NCBI GenBank assembly: GCA_030248065.1
Contig: JASAMV010008712.1
Coordinates: forward strand, 1 to 64,000
DNA length: 64,000 nucleotides
Source of the DNA: Rhynchonema sp. JSB1_4
Taxonomy: Eukaryota; Nematoda; Chromadorea; Monhysterida; Xyalidae
Reading direction: 5' to 3'
Part shown: piece by piece, positions 1 through 10,453 of the stretch
Layout: each line of letters begins with the position of its first letter
Position numbering within the stretch: the first letter of the stretch is position 1
The notes under the pieces: generated by a model
Database searches by the model: none
What the model was told of the DNA's origin: nothing
The model's input: the letters and a program-made list of their open reading frames with translations, nothing else
Made by a program: the position numbers and the translations under genes

Positions 1-1403
1 ATTCGCTGCCCGTCACTATACTTGACTGAGGATGCTGCTGCAGCAAAACATTTCGCCGCCAGTCACTATACTTGACTGAGAATGCTGCTGCAGCAAAACA
101 TTTCGCTGCCAGTCACTATACTTGACTGAGGATATACTTGCGTATTTTTCCGCAAAATATATTTTTGGAAAAAAACCGTTTTTTTCCGGAAAAAAAACCG
201 TTTTTTTTCCAAATATTTTTCCAGTACTTAAGGATACCCATGGTGCAAAAACGCTTATTTTGGAGAAAATTTTGTCTGGAAATGGCCTGAAACAGGCCAA
301 AAATGCACCTGGAGATTAAAAAGTGCTCATTTTGAACTGTTTAGCACCGATTTACATTGGTTTTGACAACATCCTTTCGCAACCTTTGAAAATATTTCGG
401 AAATTTTTTGGAAAAAAAACGGTTTTTTTCCAAAAGTTGCCACTTGGAAAAATTTCCGGAAAAATAAAAACGTATTTTTCCGGGCCTCGGAAAAAAAACG
501 GTTTTTTTTCGGTTTTTTCCGGGAAAAAAACGGTTTTTTTTCGGCCCGCAAGTATAACTGAGGATGCTGCTGCAGCAAAACATTTCGCTGCCAGTCACTA
601 TACTTGACTGAGGAAGCTGCTGCAGCAAAACATTTCGCTGCCAGTCACTATGCTTGACTGAGGATGCTGCTGCAGCAAAACATTTCGCTGCCAGTCACTA
701 TACTTGACTGAGGATGCTGTTGCAGCAAAACATTTCGCTGCCAGTCACTATACTTAACTGAGGATGCTGCTGCAGCAAAACATTTCGCTGCCAGTCACTA
801 TACTTGACTGAGGAAGCTGCTGCAGCAAAACATTTCGCTGCCAGTCACTATACTTGACTGAGGATGCTGGTGCAGCAAAACATTTCGCTGCCAGTCACTA
901 TGCTTGACTGAGGATGCTGTTGCAGCAAAACATTTCGCTGCCAGTCACTATACTTGACTGAGGATGCTGCTGCAGCAAAACATTTCGCTGCCAGTCACTA
1001 TACTTGACTGAGGATGCTGCTGCAGCAAAACATTTCGCTGCCAGTCACTATACTTGACTGAGGATGCTGCTGCAGCAAAACATTTCGCTGCCAGTCACTA
1101 TACTTGACTGAGGATGCTGCTGCAGCAAAACATTTCGCTGCCAGTCACTATACTTGACTGAGGATGCTGCTGCAGCAAAACATTTCGCTGCCAGTCACTA
1201 TACTTGACTGAGGATGCTGCTGCAGCAAAACATTTCGCTGCCAGTCACTATACTTGACTGAGGATGCTGCTGCAGCAAAACATTTCGCTGCCAGTCACTA
1301 TACTTGACTGAGGATGCTGCTGCAGCAAAACATTTCGCTGCCAGTCACTATACTTGACTGAGGATGCTGCTGCAGCAAAACATTTCGCTACCAGTCACTA
1401 TAC
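1..1403. repeat. 50-bp minisatellite, about 19 copies
   Basis: Tandem head-to-tail 50-bp units containing GCTGCTGCAGCAAAACATTT and CAGTCACTATACTTGACTGA repeat from the window start to about 1403. Units differ by single substitutions only (for example GATGCTGC, GAAGCTGC, GATGCTGG). The array is split by a 424-bp AT-rich hairpin element at 133-556, so about 2.5 units lie to its left and 17 to its right. It may extend beyond the left window edge. The right end overlaps the predicted stop codon of a small minus-strand gene. Confidence 0.95.
133..556. mobile_element. MITE-like element inside the minisatellite (TATACTKG family)
   Basis: The insertion starts TATACTTGCG and ends CGCAAGTATA, a 10-bp perfect terminal inverted repeat. 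The interior is rich in short palindromes of the form GGAAAAAAACCGTTTTTTTCC. Related copies lie at 10853-11311 and about 11829-12264, ending CCGCCTGCCAGTATA, and a fragment lies near 18635-18730. It has no coding capacity. It interrupts the 50-bp tandem array, so it is younger than most of the array. The superfamily is not determined; a TA target site is possible. Confidence 0.8.
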
Positions 1404-1725
1404 TGACGCCATCCTAAAAAAATCAAAAGGCTAAAACCAACAGAATCGCCGACAGCAAGCGCAGCTCCTGCCCTGTCTTCCTCAAGCGACTGTTCGCTCT
1501 CTGTATCATTTGCCGCGCGTTTGCGACATCCAGGTTTCTTTTGGCGGTGCCGATCAGACTTCACACGCTGAAAAGTTAAATTTGATTCATGTGTTATTCA
1601 AAACATAAATTAAAAAATCAGCACATTAAAACCTGATCAGCTAATTTCACCGCAGCTGCTTTGTTGTGACCAGCCCTTTTGCTGTTTTGTCCAACACTTG
1701 ACTTTTTCATTGCCTTTTTCGGCAT
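1388..1725 (-). CDS. Small lysine/arginine-rich protein, two exons
   Basis: I do not recognise a family. Exon 1 (1725 down to 1651) starts at ATG and encodes 25 residues beginning MPKKAMKKSSVGQNSKRAG. It ends at a GTGAAA donor in phase 0. Exon 2 (1567 down to 1388) follows a TTTTCAG acceptor, also in phase 0, and encodes 59 residues beginning RVKSDRHRQKKPGCRKRAAN, then an acidic stretch (DTESEQSLEED) and a hydrophobic tail. The total is 84 residues. The strongly basic N-terminal half suggests a nuclear or nucleic-acid-binding protein, but that is inference. The stop codon lies in the last degenerate unit of the 50-bp minisatellite, so the true 3' end may once have been different. Matching splice phases are the main support. 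There is no homology evidence. Confidence 0.4.
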
Positions 1726-1789
1726 CGTCGAATTTCCAAATTGAGTGCAATAGAAGGATAAGAGAAGAATGAAATTCGATCTGAAGATT

Positions 1790-3895
1790 TATTTAAAATC
1801 CCAACCGCGCAGGGTTTGGCCAGCCATCCCGGTCCCGCTTGGTTAGGCCATCTCGGCCCGGTCCAATTTTCCAAATCTCCGTCCTGACGAGCCGGGCCGG
1901 CCAACACAAAGCACAGCCCCCTAAATGGGGTCAGTCAATCACCCCACCCCCACAAATAGAAGCCCCAAAATACAGCCCCTTAATTTGGTGAGGGATATCA
2001 GGTGCTGTCAGGTCATCCCGGCCCGGCCCGATTTTCGAAATCTCCGGCCCGACCAGGCCGCTCTCCCGATATCGTTTCCAACCACGGCAAAAAAAATAAC
2101 AAGCTTTAGAAAATAGAAAGCAAGCCAACCTTTCCAACACATATCGTTAAGTAAGCGTTCGCAATCGTGCCGGCCTGAGCTCGGGCCGGGCCGAGCCGAA
2201 GATTTGGAGGAACGCCCCCCCCCCACAAATAGAGCCCCCAAAATACAGCCCCCCTAAATGAGGGATTTCAGGTGCTGTCAGGTCATCCCGGCCCGGCCCG
2301 ATCTTCCAGATCTCCGGCCCAGTGTAGTTCCGTGGGGGAGGGGGTCCCCTCGGGTACGCTCGAGCCGAGCCAGGCCGACTCAATTAAAAACCCAAAAACG
2401 CACTCCCCCCCGCTAAATGGAGTCAGTGAATCACCCCCACCCCCAAATAACGCCCCCCAACTACAGCCCGGCCCGGCCCGACCCGGCTCCTAAATGGGGT
2501 CAATGAATCACCCCCCCCCCCTAAATAAAGCCCCCCCCCCCCCCCAAATTTTTCCCGACTTTTCCGGCTTTTTCATTATATTGACATATTGATTGCAAAT
2601 TGCACTTGCAATATTTTGATATTGGTTTTTGATATCTGTGAAATAAAATAATTTTTTTGGCTCAAAATTCATTATTTTCCATAAAAAAGTCGGTCAGATA
2701 GGCAATGACTTGGATCGCTTACTTGCCGAATCCGTCAGAAATTTTAGCGTTTTTTGAAAAAAAATTCTACTTCTTCAGAGCGTGTCGAAAGCCCCCCGGC
2801 CCGCCCAAACCAAAAAGCCCAATATCGCGGCCCGGTCCAGCCTGCCCAAGGTCGCCCCCCCCCCGATCCGTTTAGGAGGATGGCGTCAGCTCCCCACCTA
2901 AACACTGCTCCCCAGCCCCACCCTAAACAGGGTATGTGAATCACCCCCTCCAAATAAAGCCACCCCCCAAAGAAATACAGCCCGGCCCGGGCCGACCCGC
3001 CCCCACCCCCCTAAATGGGTCCAGTGAATCACCCCCAAATAAAGCGCCCCCCCCCCAAATCAGCCCGGCCCGGCCCGATTGCGACCTCTGCACGGACTGC
3101 ATTTAGCGGTGGGGGCCATATGGGGGGGCTGTGATTCAGTGACCCCATTTAGGAGCCGGGTCGGGCCGGGCTGTATTTTGGGGGCTCTTTTTGGGGGGGG
3201 GGGCTGATTCATTGACCCCATTTCGGAGCCGGGTCCCTTCGGAAATGGGGTCAATGAATAACCCCCCCCCCAAATAGAGCCCCCAAAATACAGCCCGACC
3301 CGGCCGCTCTCACAATATCAAAAAAAACCAACCAAAACAAAGCAAGCAAACCGGTCCAACCTGTATTCGTGCATCCAGAGGTCAAGCCGGGCAGCGATTT
3401 TCGGCCTTTGGTTCGGACCAGGCCGAATCCCCTATAAATGGGGTCCGTGAATCACCCCCCCCCCCGAAATCACGCCCCCCCCCGACCCGGCTCTTAAAGA
3501 GGGTCATTGAATCAGCCCCCCCAAATACAGCCCCCTAAATGAGGTCGCAATCGGGCCGGCCGGGCCGGGCCCCCTCCTAAATGGGGTCGGTGAATCACCC
3601 CCCCCCCAAATAAAGCCCCCCCCCAAGCTGATTCACTAACCCCATTTAGGGTGGCTGTACCCGGCCGGCCCGCCCGATCTTCCAAATATCCGGCCCGGCC
3701 ACTTTTTCAATGAAAGCACACATTTTTTTCACCAAACAATAGGATCAGGAAAAATCCCAAAAATTATGGCAAAAATCGGGTAAAAAAACCGACCCAAAAA
3801 AGTCGAGCCGGGCCTGGCCGGGCCGAGCTTTAGCCACCTCGGGCTGGGCCGGAGATTTGGGAGCTCGGGCCGGGCCGACCTCTGTCAAGCACCGC
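1790..3895. repeat. GC-rich cluster of nested CGGCCC-type hAT remnants
   Basis: The stretch is dominated by (CGGCCC)n runs and C-homopolymer phrases resembling CCCCTAAATGGGGTCA and GTGAATCACCCCCCC in both orientations. Several ends read CAGAGGTC or GACCTCTG (near 3084, 3378 and 3888), matching the termini of the complete element at 5814-6157. An AT-rich core at about 2560-2790 is shared with that element. No target duplications could be paired here, so it looks like several nested or truncated copies. No gene is visible. Open frames here are low-complexity artefacts. Confidence 0.75.
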
Positions 3896-4902
3896 TTCGA
3901 CCAAAAAAAGAAAAAGAAAAAAAACCGAAAAAGAAAAGGCGCGAACTTACAACCAATCAGCAGCAAACTCCACCCACTTCGCGCACTTAGCGCTACAGCA
4001 AACTTTCGGCCCCCGTTTCTCGCGATAGAAGCAATATCCAATTTTCCCTTATAGATGTAGACACGCGTCTCGATGAAACAAATCGATTGGTACATGACTC
4101 GACCGGATCGGTTCAGTTTCCTGGGAGGAGATAGCAATGGTAGCATGAAGTGTAGCCGCCGGAAGTCACGATTTTCGAGTGTCTGAAAAACCACTTTCCC
4201 ATTGTCCGATCGAGCTCAAATTTTCAGCGTTTTGTTGTGGCTTGACTACGACTAGAAAACAATAAAAACATTTTTCAGAACTAATCACACGCGTTCACAC
4301 CAGCATCGCCGATATAACACGTGAGGTATAGGGAAAAATCAGTTTTTCGAGCACGCTGATGTTTCACGTGCATGTTGGAAAAAATTTTTGCCACACGATT
4401 TCTTCACATCAACCTATCTTTCTGATAAGAACATTACCAACGACGAAATCCAGCTTTTTCCTGCTTCGTGGTCTAATCTCAAAGTACTGCGAAACGCTAA
4501 TGCGTTCTCGTAGATATCTCATTTCATTTGTTTTTGCACCTCCTGTGCCAGGTCAATGCAAACGCCCGAAGGCTATGTGGCAAATCATGTAAACAATAAA
4601 AGCTAAGCATCACAGTTTCATATCCACATTGCTTCGAACGAAAACTCGTATTTTTTTGTTTCTGTCCATTCCTTTTGTTGGCGATCGGATTTGAGGTCAA
4701 AATGTTTTCGTCCAACGGTAAAGGGAGCAGCAGTTTACAATTGTACTGCTCTGGCGTTCGTTCCCGCAGTTGAAAAAAAACAAACCATCATAAAAAACGA
4801 TATCATTCTTGAAAGACTTGTGGTAAAAATTAAAAAAAAGTATGACAACATCAAGCTTTTGTGGCAAGAATGCGCATGTTCCAACATTCTTAATCAGTCC
4901 AG
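3896..4902. other. Stretch without a supported gene, upstream of the capping protein exons
   Basis: AT-rich, partly low-complexity DNA (a run of A around 3903-3930) with one isolated ATGTTTCA octamer near 4369. Upstream exons of the capping protein alpha gene were expected here. I looked for the region encoding the tryptophan-rich part that precedes the YYEDGNVQL segment and could not see it. Confidence 0.5.
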
Positions 4903-5774
4903 GTGCACTACTACGAGGACGGGAATGTGCAGCTTGTCAGCTCGAAAGAAATTGCGCGCAAAATGAACGTTACCGTAAGTCGACGTTTTCTTTCTTTCTC
5001 CACCTTCATCTGTTTACAATGGCTTTTTTGCGTCATTTTGAAATGATAAATTACCAATTTAGTTTGATCAACGTTTTTTATTCTTTACGTTCACAGTCGG
5101 AGCCGGAAAACACGGCCAAAGAAATGATTCGCATAATCGAAGAAGAGGAGAGCGCCTACCAGGTGAGCTGGCTGTTGTTGTTGTTGTTGTTGTTGTGCGA
5201 GGCCGCGAAATTGAGCGTCGACCTTTGCACGAACGCAAAAAAATGTCAGCTCTTGGATCGTAACGCTTCCTTCTTTTATCTACTTTGGTCTATTTCTATT
5301 TGTCGGTTTTGAATTTCTTCCTCTGGCATTTGGATGAAATCGTTTTTGGCCGAATTTTGCCGCAGCCTAAAAATGTTGTTCGTGGTGTTGACAAACGAAG
5401 ACAGTATTCTCCTGGCGCTCCTAAAACGAAAACCAACAAGACCTAAAATCTGGTACAAAGAGTTTGATAGCAATCAACCAACCTGGCGTTTTTTTGTTCA
5501 CAAAAATGGCCTGTGGCACAATAGGCACTTGACCAAAATTCCCAGTGGCGGGCGACTTTGAAATCTCAAGTGGTGAAATCGGTGGTGAAAAAGTCGTGAA
5601 GGAAGCACCCTTTCTGCTCTGTTTCAGTCAGCCGTGCACGAGAACTACCAGACCATGTCCGATACGACCTTCAAAGCGCTCAGACGCCAGCTGCCGGTGA
5701 CGCGAACCAAAGTTGATTGGATGAAAATACAATCGTACAGAGTCGGACAGGAGATTAGCAAGCCGATTGGGTAG
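4903..5774 (+). CDS. cap-1: F-actin-capping protein subunit alpha, C-terminal exons
   Basis: This encodes the C-terminal third of the alpha subunit of heterodimeric capping protein (CapZ), which binds barbed ends of actin filaments in the cytoplasm together with the beta subunit. Three exons are visible: 4903-4974, 5097-5162 and 5628-5774 (TAG stop), all joined in phase 0. They have GTAAGT and GTGAGC donors and CAG acceptors. The translation begins [20 protein letters not shown], continues [20 protein letters not shown] and ends with a segment containing [20 protein letters not shown]. The last segment is nearly invariant in animal CapZ alpha and includes the C-terminal actin-binding region. 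About 94 of the usual 280-290 residues are present. The 5' exons are not seen between 1 and 4902, so the gene is either split by a long intron beyond the window or truncated. A hAT-like element lies 40 bp after the stop. Confidence 0.93.
5172..5198 (+). repeat. (TTG)n microsatellite in a capping protein intron
   Basis: About eight TTG repeats lie shortly after the GTGAGC donor of the second visible exon. Confidence 0.85.
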
Positions 5775-5813
5775 TCAAAGTCGGTTGGCGTGAGTGTATT
5801 TTGTGATTTGAAT

Positions 5814-6157
5814 CAGAAGTCGCAATCCCCCAAGCCCCCAAATCTCCGGCCCGGCCCGAATCTTTGCCTCAGATTTTATTTAACCCAATTTTTGTCATAA
5901 TTTTCGCGATTTTTTTGAACCTATTTTTTTGGTTGAAAATTCATTGTTTTCCATGAAAAAGTCGTCAGATAGACAATACTGATCAGTTACTTGCCGAATC
6001 CGTCAGAAATTTTAGTATTTTTGACAAAAAATCCCTACTTTTTCAGTAAAATAAGTCACTTCAGCAGCTTCGGGCCGGGCCTCCAAATCTCCGGCCCGGC
6101 CCGGCCCGAGCCAAAAGCCCAAAATCGCGGCCCGCCCCCGCCCGATTGCGACCTCTG
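5814..6157. mobile_element. Non-autonomous hAT-like element, CGGCCC family
   Basis: A 344-bp element starting CAGAAGTCGCAAT and ending ATTGCGACCTCTG, flanked by an exact 8-bp duplication ATTTGAAT (5806-5813 and 6158-6165). CAG ends with an 8-bp duplication are hAT hallmarks. The subterminal parts are CGGCCC-rich, and the core is AT-rich and shared with about 2560-2790. It has no transposase. It lies just downstream of the capping protein stop codon, probably within its 3' UTR. Confidence 0.9.
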
Positions 6158-6165
6158 ATTTGAAT

Positions 6166-7918
6166 ATTATGTCAACGGGGCTGACTTTTGGTTTTGGGTA
6201 TGGGAATTTTGATGATCAAACGGATTTTGGGCTTGGAGAAGGTGGATGATGGCTTTTTTTGCTACGGTAGCTGCAGCTGCTGGGTACCGTAATCTACCGT
6301 ATTGCGGATGCGGACAGCTATCTCCGTCCGCGGCTCCATCTTGCGCATCTAGCACTGTCAGAAGCTACCGTCCAGAATCGTGCCATCCACGCCCCCCCCC
6401 CCCGGAAGTCAACCCCGTGATATAAATAATTTTATAATTTGTCTCGTTCCTATGCTTCCAAAAAACTAGTGATTTTTGCAATGCTGCAATCAGTGATTCT
6501 CTTTGGGTATGATTTTTAAGAACGCTATTATATAATCATGGAAATTGAGGTTCGATGAAGTAAGATGCTGGTGTAATTTGCGGATAAGATCTTGTGTTTT
6601 AATGCAACTTTCGTTTATTTATTGCACTGTTTTGTTAATTGCAGAAAAATATTTTTGCAAAAGATTAATTGTTTTCTTGTAATTATTCCAAACTTGTCGG
6701 TTAAACTGAGAAACACGCGCAACATTTATTCTTCCATTTGCTGAACATTTTGTCGTGAAACGCAAACTACACCAATACGAGCCCGATTTCGAAGGTGGTG
6801 TGTTTTCAAAAGAAAAGAAAGAGAAACTCATCATGCTCCACTTTGCATTTGTCAACGTGTAACATTTCCCAAATCAGCAGCCACGTCAGAACGTTTAACT
6901 ATTCTGCCAGCTGCGAAATAGAGCTCATGTTGGAGTTGTTTGCCTTTATTTTTGTTTTGCGCACCCATGAATGTTGACCACAACGCTGTTTTCATGAGCG
7001 ACCAGAGCTTTTTGTTGGCAGAATATTCGTTTGAACTTTCTGTCGATGATTTTGTTTTTTTTTCTTTGCACCAGCTTCACGTTGCACCCTAATTCTAAAT
7101 GCAATTATTCCTTACAGACTGGTTGTATATTATGATATGGTGTTTTCATATGGAAACTTCACACAGCTTATGGCCATTATTAAGGTTATTTGTTGGTGTC
7201 TTTTTGCCAAGTATTAGCCAACCAACGTTTTGTGCACTGTGGTATTTGTTTTATAATGTGTAAACAGCTGCGCCCATCTAATTTCGTTTGTTCAGATGTT
7301 GAGATGTGTTCTGTTGAATTTTTTAGTAAGCTTTCGGATTAGTTTCTGGATACGCTTTTCGGATGGTGTTCCGGACCCTGAAATTAGGGTACCCGACTTT
7401 CATCATACACACATTGTCATATGTCGAACACATCTTTGCGTGAAGCAAATGGAATTATATCTCCCACTGATGTGTGTTTTATGGTAATCCGATGTTATTT
7501 TGCATTTCGTATGTTATGTGGCTTCCACAACTTGTCTATCTTTGTTGTACCTGCGTTATATGTTTACAAAAATGCACACACGCGGTATCTTTATCCATGA
7601 ACTTTTATAATATATGTACTGTTGTTCATTTTTGTGCGTACATTGTATTGTTGATGATGCAACACACTGCTTACGCTGTATCCACACAAACGTTCATACC
7701 GATGCTGGGATTTTGCATAAAAAGTTCTCGCGCTGGTTTATGTTTTTTTGATGGATTTTCATTCTCGGGCTTTGAAAAAGCGTCGCTAACCTACGCTTGG
7801 CGGATTTGCATCGTATATCTGCTCATACCTTGTGCTACCTGTGCTTGATTGATCCCAATATTCGTAATATTGCAGCTTTATTGGCAAACTACCCCTATTG
7901 CCCTATTTATATGCGACA
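6166..7918. other. Stretch without a supported gene
   Basis: AT-rich intergenic DNA with a short C-run near 6390-6400. Several open frames exist on both strands, but none shows a recognisable domain, a splice-consistent extension or a repeated paralogue. No repeat family could be assigned. Confidence 0.5.
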
Positions 7919-8037
7919 ATGTCTGCTGAACAAGCACCAGCCGCGCTATTTCGGGAAGGAACGAACTCGACTGGGCAGCATTCATTTCAAGACGGAACGC
8001 CTGTGAACAGTAATGGCACTGAAGATGTAGTTTTGAG
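7919..8037 (+). CDS. Candidate first coding exon of an unknown gene
   Basis: After a TTGCAG acceptor-like site, an ATG opens a 39-codon exon beginning MSAEQAPAALFREGTNSTGQ and ending at a GTTGGT donor in phase 2. GTTGGT donors are used repeatedly in better supported genes in this window. A phase-compatible continuation begins after GAGCAG at 8541, encoding a basic stretch starting TIARRVIARTAANLRDSR, but its end is uncertain. A hAT-like element (8143-8534) sits exactly at that acceptor. It could be the 5' part of the membrane-protein gene at 10454-12990 or a separate small gene. No homology is recognised. Confidence 0.3.
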
Positions 8038-8142
8038 GTTGGTTTTTTTTATTTTCCGGTCGTTTGGTTTTCGTATACTCAGAGTTTCTCCTGGATGTCA
8101 GGTGTCGCATAAGCTAACCAGAGTTTTATGATTGAGCAGAAC

Positions 8143-8534
8143 CAGTGGTGTCGTTGCGAAATCAAAAAGTCAGGATACCGGATACCCAAAATGAAAAATC
8201 TCGGATACCAAGGGGGGTTGCTCCCTAAAATAAAAAATCTCGGATACCCAGGGGGGGGGTTGTTCAAAAAAGGTCAATTTTTAGAGGAAAATCTAGCAAA
8301 ATCGGTGTTGAAAGTACAAAGAATGGTCATTTTGGGGGTTATGCTTGCGCCAGCAAGCGATTTTGAGCATTTTGGAGGTAAAAATTGGCGATTTTTACGG
8401 TTTTCGGAAAAATTTTAGGGTAGGATACCCCTGGACAAAAAGTCAGGATACCGGATACCCCTGGGTGAAAAAATCAAGATACCGGATACTAGGGGGGTAA
8501 CCCCCCCCCCCCTTCCCCCCCAACGACACCACTG
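8143..8534. mobile_element. hAT-like MITE with 8-bp target duplication
   Basis: A 392-bp element with perfect 14-bp terminal inverted repeats CAGTGGTGTCGTTG / CAACGACACCACTG and an exact 8-bp target duplication AGCAGAAC (8135-8142 and 8535-8542). The interior repeats the phrase AAAATCTCGGATACC and contains C/G homopolymers. It has no coding capacity. The duplicated target includes a CAG, so a potential splice acceptor now exists on both sides of the element. Confidence 0.92.
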
Positions 8535-9043
8535 AGCAGAACTATTGCAAGGCGAGTTATTGCTCGAACCGCCGCTAATTTGCGAGATTCGCGAAGCATT
8601 TCTTTGCTGCGGACGGTTTGGATCAAGATAATACCGAGCGCAAAATAGATTTTTATGTGTGAAATCAGTGGAGCATTTCTGGCTCTCCAAGTCTCTGTAA
8701 AGCCGGAGACCGATTCAGTCGATTCTAGTTATTTTTTTGCCGCAGACGCCCACGCCATGGGTTTTTCATCCATCCATCGCCATCCAAATCGGTTTTTTTT
8801 TAATTTTTCCATCGTAAATGACCGAAAACTTTTTGTTGTTTCGAATCATGATTTTCGTCGTTGCGGTTGAGTTTATGCGTGCCGAAAGCATCGTGTTGTT
8901 CAGCTGACACATACTTGTATACTGTGACAATACTATTGGGAGAAACTTTTCAAACGCATTGCCTGATCCGTAAAGCGCACGCATCTGGCGCAGCCAGCCG
9001 AGTTTCGTAGCATTTCGCAAATCACCACGTTAGACTTGTGTGT

Positions 9044-10169
9044 CAGAGATCGGAAACGGACCGGGTAAAGTCGGCCCGGCCCGGTCGGCGAAAAGTCCGA
9101 CCCGGCCCGGCCCGGTGGAGGGCTGCAGGTCGGCCCGGCCCGGCCCGACCCGGTCAGCCAATTTTCAAGTGCTGAAAACTAAAAAAGTCCAAAAAGCTGA
9201 AAAAAATTCGAAAATTTTCTGCAGAATACTTGTTTTCACTGGTTGGTACAGCTGGGGGGGGAAGGGTAGGTAGGTAGGTAGGTAGATTGACGCGCCATCC
9301 TGATGCAGTACGTAAGTCGCCTCCCCGGTTGGTACAGTAGTGTAGTAGGTATGGTATAATTTTTTGCTCAAAATGGTTTAAAATCGGTATTTTTCACTCC
9401 ATATAGGCGAAAAATCGCGCGTGACGCGCGAAATTAGCGCTTAAGAGTACATTCTCATCAATATGTAGACATAAAATTTTGTTCCCGGACGACTCCCCCC
9501 AGCTCGGCCGGTCGGTACTACAGTAGGTACATAGGTTGATTGCAGGCAGGCTTTTTTGGTGGTACAGTAGGAGTAGGTTGATTGCTGCAAAGCAAAGGCC
9601 TGGGTATGGGTAAAGGCAGTCTACCGGAGGTTGTCACTCAGCCCCCGAATACCGTAACCCACCGTAATTTTGATCTGCAAGGATCGTGGCGAGACCATTT
9701 TGTTTTTTATCTATGTTTTGTGTGTTAGCGCCAACACCAACCAACAATTCCAAGTTTTGGTGATCGGCGCGCACGATGACAATTTCCAGCTTGCTGCCGC
9801 TAATACACGTGTCGATAAGCAGCGATCAGCATGGGTCTCGCAACGATCTCGCTTGCGGTGGGTTACGGTATTCGGGGGCTGAGTGACAACCTCCCGTGGA
9901 CTGCCTTTAGCTGCTGCTTCTTTCTTCAAAACGATGACTGAAAAGATCAAGAACTAGGAAATGTTATTGCGCGAAGCGCAAAAATTTTGAAAATTTTGGT
10001 TCAAAAAATGGTAATTTCGTTCAAATTTAGGCATACCGGGCCGGACCGGGCCGGGCTGCTCGGCCCGGCCCGGCCCGGCCCGGTCCCCCCAAATCTCCGG
10101 CCCGGCCCGGCCCGGTCGACCAACTCCAAAATCGCGGCCCGGCCCGGGCCAGCCCGTTTCCGATCTCTG
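9044..10169. mobile_element. hAT-like element, CGGCCC family, nested
   Basis: A 1126-bp element starting CAGAGATCGGAAACGG and ending CCCGTTTCCGATCTCTG, flanked by an exact 8-bp duplication TTGTGTGT (9036-9043 and 10170-10177). The subterminal regions are CGGCCC-rich, like the shorter copy at 5814-6157. It carries a TAGG microsatellite (about 9265-9285) and an inserted TA-flanked MITE (9611-9909). It shows no transposase coding. Confidence 0.92.
9611..9909. mobile_element. TA-flanked MITE (AAAGGCAGTC family), copy 1
   Basis: Inverted ends AAAGGCAGTCTACCGGAGG and CCTCCCGTGGACTGCCTTT, flanked by TA, are followed inwards by AACCTCC/GTTGTCACTCAGC and CCGAATACCGTAACCCACCG on both sides. Near-identical copies lie at 19638-19936 and 22265-22563. 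It is about 295 bp and non-coding. The TA flanks suggest a Tc1/mariner-type source. Confidence 0.88.
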
Positions 10170-10453
10170 TTGTGTGTGTTGAGTGGCTGGCAGTCACGTG
10201 ACCGCCTAATACACGCATAACGCGCTTTACGGATCAGGCAACGCGTTTGAAAATTTTCTCCCAAGAGTATAGTCAGAGTATATGTACGCGTCTGCTTCAC
10301 TGCCACACTGAACTTTCGGCAAGGGTGAGTATGATGTTGTTGCCTGAACAACAGACTGCAAAAGCTCATTTCTAATTTTGGCTCATGATTGATCAACGAT
10401 TATAATTATTCTGTTTGTGCACATCCCGAATCTTCCTCTGCCATCACATTCAG

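Larger units (their letters stand above)
8905..10290. repeat. Inverted-repeat element disrupted by nested transposons
   Basis: A left arm at about 8905-8990 and a right arm at about 10210-10290 are reverse complements with about 85 percent identity. They share GGGAGAAA, TTTTCAAACGC and TTGCCTGATCCGTAAAGCGC. Between them lies a complete hAT-like element (9044-10169), which itself contains a TA-flanked MITE. No target duplication was identified for the outer element. Confidence 0.8.

Noticed and set aside
1..1403. Regular 50-bp repetition suggesting a CRISPR array
   Set aside because: Units are contiguous with no variable spacers. The context is eukaryotic with spliced genes.
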